This document shows positions 1-7,141 of a DNA stretch of 39,455 bases, one piece after another. Position 1 is the first letter of the stretch; every line of letters begins with the position of its first letter. The position numbers and the translations under genes are program-made. This DNA comes from Chitinophagaceae bacterium (lineage in GTDB: Bacteria > Bacteroidota > Bacteroidia > Chitinophagales > Chitinophagaceae), in NCBI GenBank assembly GCA_019638615.1, contig JAHBTL010000051.1, positions 1 to 39,455 of the forward strand, read 5' to 3'. The notes below the pieces were generated by a model. It saw only the letters and a program-made list of their open reading frames with translations. It searched no databases and had not been told where the DNA came from.

Positions 1-156
1 CGCAATGAAGGAAAAAATTTCTTCCCAGGCGTAGTCCCGGCGCATAGCTTTGTGCATCACGCGCTGTACTCGCCGTGAAAAATTGTGGTCATTGCGACCC
101 CCAACCTGCATACTGCCGGGGCTGCGAAAGTTTGGAATACGCTCCCCGGGTTTCAC
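1..156 (-). CDS. Possible 5' fragment of an unknown gene running off the left edge
   Basis: On the minus strand a frame opens with GTG at 156 and has no stop for 52 codons to the window edge. An in-frame ATG at codon 16 is an alternative start. The peptide is rich in Arg and His in the middle and ends in a Trp/Phe-containing stretch (DYAWEEIFSFIA). The plus-strand frame over the same bases looks like its shadow. I do not recognise the family. The region is richer in G+C than the bases just upstream of the next gene. If real, it would be divergent from the DUF1080 gene, with about 75 bases between starts. It could equally be non-coding. Confidence 0.25.
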   Translation of the reverse strand, partial: MKPGERIPNFRSPGSMQVGGRNDHNFSRRVQRVMHKAMRRDYAWEEIFSFIA

Positions 157-231
157 TGTCCGGATTTTTTGCTCATTTGTTAGTACATTCGTGCATACAC
201 AATATTATTTTGATAAAATAAGAATGGATAT

Positions 232-1188
232 ATGAAAAAAGCACTTGCCTCATTGATATGTTATTGCCTGGTATTTACTTCCGCGCTTAGCAATGCGTAC
301 GCCACTCCTTCAACTGAAAGGCAATATGCCGACTCTCCCATTGAGGGTAAATGGGATATTACCGTTACTGTAGATGGCAAAGAGCTCCCTTCATGGCTTG
401 AAGTATACCACTCAGGAAACAAATGGCTGGTAGGTCAGTATGTTGGCATAACAGGCAGTGCACGCCCTATTTCAATCGTACATTTTAAGGACGGAAAAAT
501 GAGCTTTACTATTCCTCCGCAATGGGAAAAGGAAGATAATTATATTTCGGTGGAAGGTACACTGGAAAATGATGTTTTAACAGGCACAGTGGTGGAGGCT
601 AATGGAAAAACCCATCACTGGAAGGGCGTGCGCGCTCCTTTGCTGGTTCGCGAAAAAGCGCCGGTGTGGGGAACTCCAGTAAAGCTTTTTAACGGCAAGG
701 ACCTGAGCGGCTGGCAGGCATTGGGCGAAAATCAGTGGAAGGTGGTATCCGGAATATTAACAAGCCCAAAATCGGGCGCTAATTTAATTACCAATCAAAA
801 ATTCAACGATTTTAAACTGCATATAGAATTCAGATGTCCCAGCGGCAGCAACAGTGGTGTTTACCTGCGCGGACGTTATGAAGTACAGATTGAAGACAGC
901 TATGGCAAGCTGCCTGGCAGGGGATTATTGGGCGCCGTGTATGGATTTATTATTCCCAACGAAATGGCTGCCAGGCCGGCAGGAGAATGGCAGGTTTATG
1001 ATATTACACTGGTGGGAAGGATGATCACCGTGGTGTTAAACGGAAGAACAATTATCTGCAATCAATCCATTCCCGGAATTACGGGTGGCGCGCTCGACAG
1101 TCATGAAGGTGAACCAGGCCCCTTGTACATACAGGGCGACCACGGTCCTATTGAATACAGGAATATTGTAATTACTCCCGCGAAATAG
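232..1188 (+). CDS. Secreted DUF1080 (3-keto-disaccharide hydrolase family) protein
   Basis: A Sec signal peptide covers roughly residues 1-24 (AYA-TP cleavage site). Residues 35-130 form a small beta domain that begins IEGKWDITV and resembles a lipocalin-like fold. Residues 148-317 are a DUF1080 domain: it opens with the hallmark LFNGKDLSGW and carries the SGSNSGVYLRGRYEVQIEDS core and the closing beta-sandwich strands. DUF1080 proteins are concanavalin-like glycoside-acting enzymes, and some hydrolyse 3-keto-glycosides in the periplasm. That specific activity is inferred from the family, not visible here. It is followed after 25 bases by the MBL-fold gene and then the acyltransferase gene, all on the plus strand, so the three probably form one transcription unit. 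The ATG at 232 is well placed for the signal peptide. Confidence 0.85.
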   Translation: MKKALASLICYCLVFTSALSNAYATPSTERQYADSPIEGKWDITVTVDGKELPSWLEVYHSGNKWLVGQYVGITGSARPISIVHFKDGKMSFTIPPQWEKEDNYISVEGTLENDVLTGTVVEANGKTHHWKGVRAPLLVREKAPVWGTPVKLFNGKDLSGWQALGENQWKVVSGILTSPKSGANLITNQKFNDFKLHIEFRCPSGSNSGVYLRGRYEVQIEDSYGKLPGRGLLGAVYGFIIPNEMAARPAGEWQVYDITLVGRMITVVLNGRTIICNQSIPGITGGALDSHEGEPGPLYIQGDHGPIEYRNIVITPAK

Positions 1189-1213
1189 CATTCATGCACC
1201 AGTCGGCCGTTTT

Positions 1214-2062
1214 ATGAATAAAGTACTGATTACAGTTATAGCAATAATGGGTTGTTGTCAGTTAGCATATGCCCAATTGCCGGAATACGAAGTATACGCG
1301 ATTAAATACGCGATGCTCGATAAAGTCACTCCCATATCAAACTGGGCAGATAAAGGCCCTGAAAAGGATAGCCTTGACATTGCTTTTATGTTCTGGCTTA
1401 TTAAAAACAAAACGGGAAAGAATATCCTGGTAGATGCAGGATGTTCTATTGATCTGCAGGCTGCTATTGATTTTGGTTTGACAAAATTTACACGCCCCGA
1501 TTCAATGTTATTGAAACTGGGCATTAAGGCCGGTGATATTTCTGATATCATTATTTCGCATCCTCATTGGGATCATATTGATGGTGTAAGTTTATTTCCC
1601 GATGCCCGGGTGTGGATACAGAAAGAAGATTATGATTACTATGCAGGACAAGCATGGCAGGAAGGCGCCAACCATGGAGGGTTTGCTAAACGGGATATAT
1701 TGTCGCTCGTAGAACGGAATATATCGGGTAGGGTAACCCTTGTAAACGGCGATAACCAGGAAATTATTCCTGGTATAAAAGTATATACCGGATCGCGGCA
1801 TACTTTTAATTCGCAGTATGCAGTGGTGCATTCGGGCAATGAAAGAATAGTGATCGCTTCCGACAATGTATGGATTTATTATAACCTTGAAAAAATGTTA
1901 CCGCCTCCATCATATGGCACTTTCGATGCAAAAGGATATACAGATGCCATGCGGCGTATGAAAAAGCTTGCTTCTAAAGCCATGTATATACTTCCCGGGC
2001 ACGATGATCAGCTTTTCAGGAAATTTCCAATAGTTGCAGATGGAATTGCAAGGATAAAATAG
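1214..2062 (+). CDS. Exported metallo-beta-lactamase-fold hydrolase, AHL-lactonase-like
   Basis: A signal peptide spans residues 1-20 (LAYA-QLP). The zinc-binding signature HPHWDH lies at residues 116-121. It is followed by a second His in SRHTF (H196), the bridging Asp in ASDNVW (D217) and a final His in PGHD (H263), so both metal sites look complete. The spacing and the PGHD ending fit the N-acyl-homoserine lactonase (AiiA/AttM) branch of the superfamily. Many members act on other lactones or esters, so quorum quenching should not be assumed. The export signal is notable because classical AHL lactonases are cytoplasmic. It sits between the DUF1080 and acyltransferase genes with short gaps (25 and 39 bases). 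Confidence 0.85.
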   Translation: MNKVLITVIAIMGCCQLAYAQLPEYEVYAIKYAMLDKVTPISNWADKGPEKDSLDIAFMFWLIKNKTGKNILVDAGCSIDLQAAIDFGLTKFTRPDSMLLKLGIKAGDISDIIISHPHWDHIDGVSLFPDARVWIQKEDYDYYAGQAWQEGANHGGFAKRDILSLVERNISGRVTLVNGDNQEIIPGIKVYTGSRHTFNSQYAVVHSGNERIVIASDNVWIYYNLEKMLPPPSYGTFDAKGYTDAMRRMKKLASKAMYILPGHDDQLFRKFPIVADGIARIK

Positions 2063-2101
2063 GTGATATAATTGTATTTTCACCACTCATATCCATTTTC
2101 C

Positions 2102-3298
2102 ATGAGTCCTGCAAATGAACTCCGCCGCATACAGTCTATTGATGCATTCAGGGGCATTACCATCTTTACGATGGTATTTGTAAATGAGCTGGCAGGTGTC
2201 CGCGATATTCCGCAATGGATGAAACACATGCCGGCAGATGCCGATGCAATGACTTTTGTAGATATGGTATTCCCCGCTTTTCTTTTTATAGTCGGCATGT
2301 CTATCCCGTTCGCATTAAAAAATCGTTTACAAAAGGGTGATTCGTTCTGGCAATTACAGTGGCATATCCTGTGGCGAACCATCGGGTTGTTAATACTGGG
2401 CGTTTTTATGGTAAATGGAGAAAGCGGCTATGTCAATGAAGCGGCTATGGGTATACCTGTGCATCTGTGGCTTTTGTTGTTTTATACATGCATCATACTG
2501 GTATGGAATGTATACCATTTTAAGAAAAGGAAATGGACGATTGTTTTCCGCACTGTTGGAATAACGGGGTTGATAATACTCGCTTTTATTTACAGAGGAG
2601 GAAAAGACGGAACCGAACTATTGCAGCCACGTTGGTGGGGCATACTGGGACTAATAGGTTGGGCTTACCTGTTGGCCTGCATTTTTTACCAGCTTTTCAA
2701 AAAAAGAATGGCAGCTATGATAGGAATGGCCGGAGTGTGTACTTTATTTTATGCTTTGGCTCATACGCCTGCAACAAACAAATACATGGGTTGGTGGGCA
2801 GAACAGTCGGGGCATGCGGCTCACACTTCCATTGTATTATACGGAGTAGTGCTGTCGTTGATATACTTTGGAGAAAAAAGAACGACCCAACCATTTCCCG
2901 AGCGCTTTGCCGGGGCGCTTGCATTCGCGGCTGTTTTATTTGCAGCAGGGTATTTTCTACGTCCCTGGTTCACAATATCCAAAATATATGCAACGCCCAC
3001 CTGGTGTTTATACAGTGCGGCAGCCTGCTGTTTGCTTTTCAGCTTTTTGTATTGGCTGACAGACGTAAAAAAGATCAATGGCTGGATACATTTTTTTAAG
3101 CCCGCAGCTACCAACCCGTTGCTCACTTATATCATCCCGGGCATTTTATACGCAGCTTTCTCCCTGTTGCATATATCGGTGTTTCCTAACAGCCTGCGCT
3201 ATGGTCTGCCGGGTATAATATGGTCTGCTTTTTTTGCTGTGACCGTAATGTATATAGCAATGGGATTGAATAAGCTGAAGATCAGGTTGCAGTTGTAA
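2102..3298 (+). CDS. HGSNAT-like membrane acyltransferase (DUF5009/DUF1624 type)
   Basis: A polytopic membrane protein of 398 residues with about ten hydrophobic segments. The N-terminal motif SIDAFRGITI and the following FVDMVFPAFLFIVGMSIPF are typical of the heparan-alpha-glucosaminide N-acetyltransferase-like family common in Bacteroidota, which moves acetyl groups across the membrane onto sugars. The frame is open back to a TTG at 2072, but the ATG at 2102 gives the usual family N-terminus (MSPANELRRIQSIDAFRG) and is preferred. As the last gene of the plus-strand trio it may modify a sugar handled by the DUF1080 protein. That link is inferred only from position. Confidence 0.8.
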   Translation: MSPANELRRIQSIDAFRGITIFTMVFVNELAGVRDIPQWMKHMPADADAMTFVDMVFPAFLFIVGMSIPFALKNRLQKGDSFWQLQWHILWRTIGLLILGVFMVNGESGYVNEAAMGIPVHLWLLLFYTCIILVWNVYHFKKRKWTIVFRTVGITGLIILAFIYRGGKDGTELLQPRWWGILGLIGWAYLLACIFYQLFKKRMAAMIGMAGVCTLFYALAHTPATNKYMGWWAEQSGHAAHTSIVLYGVVLSLIYFGEKRTTQPFPERFAGALAFAAVLFAAGYFLRPWFTISKIYATPTWCLYSAAACCLLFSFLYWLTDVKKINGWIHFFKPAATNPLLTYIIPGILYAAFSLLHISVFPNSLRYGLPGIIWSAFFAVTVMYIAMGLNKLKIRLQL

Positions 3299-3313
3299 GT
3301 CATTAGCTTCAGG

Positions 3314-3490
3314 CTAACCAATATCCTTCTTTTTAGGTTTTATCAGAACAGCGCTTCCAATTAATGCCACTCCTATAAAAATGGCAAAATATGTATTAGA
3401 TCTGTCATTTTTATACAGGAATGAAAAGGCCCCTGCCAGGATGCTCAGCACCCCGATGAGTATAACAATCATTTTTACGGATCTATTCAT
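3314..3490 (-). CDS. Small membrane protein, 58 residues
   Basis: The minus strand encodes ATG at 3490 to TAG at 3314: a 58-residue protein with two hydrophobic segments (about 7-25 and 34-50) separated by a short charged turn (YKNDRSN), and a lysine-rich tail (KPKKKDIG). The composition, a complete start-to-stop frame and two clean membrane helices make it credible despite its size. It begins 20 bases after the stop of the large MG2/plug gene and is on the same strand, so it is probably the last gene of the envelope operon. I do not recognise a family name. Function unknown. Confidence 0.6.
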   Translation of the reverse strand: MNRSVKMIVILIGVLSILAGAFSFLYKNDRSNTYFAIFIGVALIGSAVLIKPKKKDIG

Positions 3491-3510
3491 CTCACTGTAA
3501 GTTAAGGATA

Positions 3511-5970
3511 TTAATCGATCTCAAATAAAAATTCATGACTTCCTGCTTTGCCGCCGGCAGTCATACCTTCCACCACTCCTTTGTATTTCCCTGGAAGGTC
3601 ATTGCTATAAAAGCTAACCCGGCAACGGCCATCCTTATCCGCGATTATATCCGGAGACCAGTACAATAAATTCCTGTAGTCTGCCAGCCTGCTTTTTTGC
3701 TGTTCCCCCGTTTCGTATACCGGCGAATAAAACTCCCTTTGTAATTGCAGTCCGTCAAAATCAAGTATAGTGGCCCTGGGATCCATAGGAAAATCCTCCA
3801 ACGTTCCTTTATAGGTCGTCATATTCAATATGCCGTCAAACATGAGCGGCCCATAGTAGTAGCGGCGTTTAACCACCTCGATTTTATATACCTTGAGCGG
3901 ATCATACTGCATGATCTTATCAATATCCAGTACCGGCATGGCATCCAGCAACACAAGAGGATTATCTTTGAATAGCCGGTTGTTGGGTATATCCAGCGAG
4001 GTAAGCCTGAACTTGCCGCCCGACCTGCCCACCAATACTCCCAGCACATATTCCCTCAGCACTTCTTCCATGGTGGTAAACCGGGTATAATCGTCTAACA
4101 GGTATTTTTCGTCAGGCTTTCCGTAAAAAGCGGAAGTGTCAACATCCGGGAACCTGTACTGCCTGATCTGCTCTGTCGAAAATTTTCGCAATACCTGCGC
4201 GTTGATGCTGTTTCGCAGCAACGATCGCTCCATGCTTTCGCTGATAGTAAAAGGAGGCAGCTTATGATCTGAATATTTTTCAGAGAAAGGGGAAGTGATC
4301 TCCACCTGGTAGGGGAAACCGTTTAAACCCTCCCCCTGCAAGATCATTTCGCCGGGGCCATAGGCATTGCGTGTATAAAACCTTACATTTCCTTCCCTGT
4401 CAGATATTGCAGTATAAAATTGCGTATGAATTCCGGGTATGGAAAGATATACTACTGATTCCGCAAATGGTTTGCGCGAGGCGGTATCAAAAATCTTCCC
4501 GTTAATGATGTGCCCGTCATACTCAGGCAAAAAAGTGAACGCAGGTCGTGTGGATCGTTGAACATCCTGCCATTTGAATCTGCGCCAGCCATGCGTGAGC
4601 ATGAGATTGTCAATACCAATAGCAGTGCTATCGCGGGAGGCGGTAAAATACCAGTTAGGAGATTCTACCAAACCTTTAATATCGGAGCTTAACCAGAGGT
4701 AGCTGTAAATATCCGCAGGTTCCCCGGCTTGTAAAGAATCAACCCGAAAAACAGACAGTGACATGTTAGCGGGTTGAGCTTTATTGCCTGTATCATTACT
4801 GCTTAGTTCAATAGTTATTTTTTTTCGTGTGCCATATTTTTGCTGCAGGGCGCCTCCGGCTATAGCCAGTTTGCCGGCAGGTGGTTTAAAGTAAATGCGC
4901 TCACAAACAGGCTGCCTGTTGCTGTCGAAAATTGTAAAATGGGTAATTCCTTCACCGGGCACATCCGGGGCAATAGCAAAAACAGCTTTATTGTTTTGCG
5001 TTGCCTGCATGGTAGATTGTTTTATTACTCCACGTGTATGCGCGAACAAATAGAGGGTTGAACTTACCGGTATATTTTCGGTTTCAACCGCTATTGTTAT
5101 TTGCCCGGCTGTATTTTTTTGCAGGCGCATTGCATATCCTGCTTCCAACGCGCCGGGTAATTTTTTTGTAACCATTTCTCCGGATGGTAGTTGTATGACA
5201 GCGGTATAATTTTCACCGCGCCGGGCTGTGAAAAGGAAATTACCAATCCCAAATGCGTAGGGTGAAAAAGTTACCAGCGTATCTTTTTGATCGTTTACAA
5301 CTACACCTTTGAATGGTTGAATGCCTTTCCCATATTTGTCTGTAACACGGAATGCGATCCTGCTTTCAATATTGCTTATCAGGTTACCCCCTTCCGGAAA
5401 GAACTGTATATCGTATTCATTTGAGTGGGTTGCATCCGGAACCGGCTGCCTGGCAGCAGACAATGTGTTTACAATAGTTACAGGCTTTTCGAAGTAAAAA
5501 GCAGGATCAAAATTCTTCATCCAGTTGGTATAGGCTCTTATTTTATATTTCCCGGAAGGGAAATTGAGCGGCAGGTACAGGCTGCCATTGCCCGTTCCAC
5601 CGGTCAATGCGATTTTCGCCTGGAGGAAGGGCTTATTGCTTTCATTGATAACATCTACATAGGCCACCTTGCTGAAACCGGATAGCTGGTTAAACGCGTC
5701 GTTTACAATATATGCTTTGAACCACATGATCTCCCCCGAAACGTAAAAATTCCTGTCGGAGCTCAGGTATATTTTTTCAGTGAGGTTATTTTCAATGTAG
5801 GAGGTAAATTGCTTTTGAAGTGTTTCGGTGGGAACAGGTTGCGCGTACCCTTGCCGGTGGAGGCAGAATGTACAAATGCAGATAATGAGGATCAGTTGCC
5901 TGTTTACCTGCACACTCTGCCTGGTAAAGTATTTAAAAAAGAAATGCATCAAATGTGTCATCATGGCCAA
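3511..5970 (-). CDS. Large exported MG2-type protein with a TonB plug-like domain but no barrel
   Basis: 819 residues with a signal peptide ending about residue 44 (GYAQPVP). Several Met codons precede it, so the exact start is uncertain. Residues 60-168 resemble the MG2 macroglobulin domain (KIYLSSDRNFYVSGEIMWFK, then a PSGKYKIRAYTNW strand pair). A middle carboxypeptidase-regulatory-like region lies around 490-560. Residues 632-722 resemble a TonB receptor plug (NPLVLLDAMPVLDIDKI, then IEVVKRRYYYGP and GILNMTTYKG). The last 60 residues (YWSPDIIADKDGRCRVSF) resemble a macroglobulin closing domain. There is no outer-membrane barrel after the plug. It overlaps the end of the DUF4249 gene by 10 bases, indicating translational coupling. 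It probably works at the outer membrane with the receptor upstream; the substrate is unknown. Confidence 0.75.
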   Translation of the reverse strand: MAMMTHLMHFFFKYFTRQSVQVNRQLILIICICTFCLHRQGYAQPVPTETLQKQFTSYIENNLTEKIYLSSDRNFYVSGEIMWFKAYIVNDAFNQLSGFSKVAYVDVINESNKPFLQAKIALTGGTGNGSLYLPLNFPSGKYKIRAYTNWMKNFDPAFYFEKPVTIVNTLSAARQPVPDATHSNEYDIQFFPEGGNLISNIESRIAFRVTDKYGKGIQPFKGVVVNDQKDTLVTFSPYAFGIGNFLFTARRGENYTAVIQLPSGEMVTKKLPGALEAGYAMRLQKNTAGQITIAVETENIPVSSTLYLFAHTRGVIKQSTMQATQNNKAVFAIAPDVPGEGITHFTIFDSNRQPVCERIYFKPPAGKLAIAGGALQQKYGTRKKITIELSSNDTGNKAQPANMSLSVFRVDSLQAGEPADIYSYLWLSSDIKGLVESPNWYFTASRDSTAIGIDNLMLTHGWRRFKWQDVQRSTRPAFTFLPEYDGHIINGKIFDTASRKPFAESVVYLSIPGIHTQFYTAISDREGNVRFYTRNAYGPGEMILQGEGLNGFPYQVEITSPFSEKYSDHKLPPFTISESMERSLLRNSINAQVLRKFSTEQIRQYRFPDVDTSAFYGKPDEKYLLDDYTRFTTMEEVLREYVLGVLVGRSGGKFRLTSLDIPNNRLFKDNPLVLLDAMPVLDIDKIMQYDPLKVYKIEVVKRRYYYGPLMFDGILNMTTYKGTLEDFPMDPRATILDFDGLQLQREFYSPVYETGEQQKSRLADYRNLLYWSPDIIADKDGRCRVSFYSNDLPGKYKGVVEGMTAGGKAGSHEFLFEID

Positions 5971-7133
5971 AAATCCGGTTTTACGTTAGTGCCTCGCAAC
6001 CTGCAGTCCATACATGTTGTGGAGGCGGCGCTGTAATGCGTGGTTGTACCTATCATAGATTTGATTGCCCCGATGGGTACCAGGCCGCCACCGCTAAAGA
6101 ACATCGCCAGGCTGTCTTTTACGTTACGTATGGTGTCGGGTTCACAAAAAAACCTGTATTTCCAGCCCGGCACCTCACCTCTCCTGATAAATATTCTTTT
6201 TTCCTGTGTGGAGCTAATGTAAATGTATCCAATTACAATTTCAGAAGGATCGGTAGTACAACGGATATTACCGGAATTGCTGGAAGGCTGCGGGTCGAAT
6301 ATGGTTCCCAGTTGCTCTGAATTCTTTTTCATTTTTTCCAGGTACTCAAAAGCGCCTTTGCTTAATACGCGTTGTTTTACAAGTATGCTGTACAGCGAAC
6401 TTATTTTCCAGGAGTCGTCAGGTATAAAAGTAAGTGGCGCCATATATAGAATGTCTTCACTTAATTTGGCGGAAGATCCGATCAGGATACTGGTTGATTT
6501 ATTCGATTGCCAGCAATGATAAATGCTATTGGGGTCGGCCCTGGAAATCATGGATGTATCAGCTTCCACATATTCATAAGAAGACCATTCGTAAGAATAA
6601 AAATCCCAGGTTTCTTCGAACTGCCACGTGTAATACTTTGACTTATTTTCCGGGTCGTGTGTGTTGGCATATATCCGCACCCCGCTTTCCTCTCTTAACC
6701 AGCTTATGCTGTCGATAGGAGGAGTGTATTTTACCTCTGTAAAGTCCGACTGGTATTCTTTTCCACCGGCAGTGTTTATTTTAATTCCGTATTTAACGGA
6801 AGGGTCAAGAAAATAAGGGCCTCCCTGGTAGGTGCCGGGAGTCGTTTCGTACAGGTTTTGTACTTCCCCGTTCTCGCCTACAATCCTTACCATCGCATGT
6901 TGTTCGGGCAAAATGTAAGCATCGTCTTCCGGTCGTACCGTTCGGCTTAACTTTATTTCAGTCAAATCATTGCCATTGTTAATGAATCCCTCCACTACCA
7001 GGTAGTTTTTATCAACCAATGTTTTAGGCAGCGGGTATTTCTCTTTGCATCCAATCCAAAGCACGTTAGCCGCCAAAAATATTATTGCGAAGGCCGGAAA
7101 AAGAAAACAATATGGGAAATAGTATTTCTTCAT
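5961..7133 (-). CDS. DUF4249 family protein
   Basis: 390 residues with an N-terminal hydrophobic signal (residues 1-29, with Cys 29 in the stretch WIGCKEKYPLP, so lipoprotein processing is possible although the lipobox is not classical). The sequence YLVVEGFINNGNDLTEIKLSR followed by VRIVGENGEVQNLYE and GTYQG is the usual start of DUF4249 proteins, which in Bacteroidota are encoded next to TonB-dependent receptors and are thought to be their surface partners, as SusD is for SusC. The gene starts 8 bases after the receptor stop and overlaps the next gene by 10 bases. A conserved-looking region with the motif CWQSNKS sits in the middle. The ligand cannot be inferred. Confidence 0.8.
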   Translation of the reverse strand: MKKYYFPYCFLFPAFAIIFLAANVLWIGCKEKYPLPKTLVDKNYLVVEGFINNGNDLTEIKLSRTVRPEDDAYILPEQHAMVRIVGENGEVQNLYETTPGTYQGGPYFLDPSVKYGIKINTAGGKEYQSDFTEVKYTPPIDSISWLREESGVRIYANTHDPENKSKYYTWQFEETWDFYSYEWSSYEYVEADTSMISRADPNSIYHCWQSNKSTSILIGSSAKLSEDILYMAPLTFIPDDSWKISSLYSILVKQRVLSKGAFEYLEKMKKNSEQLGTIFDPQPSSNSGNIRCTTDPSEIVIGYIYISSTQEKRIFIRRGEVPGWKYRFFCEPDTIRNVKDSLAMFFSGGGLVPIGAIKSMIGTTTHYSAASTTCMDCRLRGTNVKPDFWP

Positions 7134-7141
7134 TTTTATTT

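Noticed and set aside
50-235. Plus-strand 61-codon frame before the DUF1080 gene
   Set aside because: Arg/Cys-rich, no domain, ends over the start of the next gene; the minus-strand frame over the same bases is a slightly better candidate.
2533-3099. 188-codon plus-strand frame inside the acyltransferase gene
   Set aside because: Out-of-frame shadow; the acyltransferase frame has clear membrane helices and family motifs.
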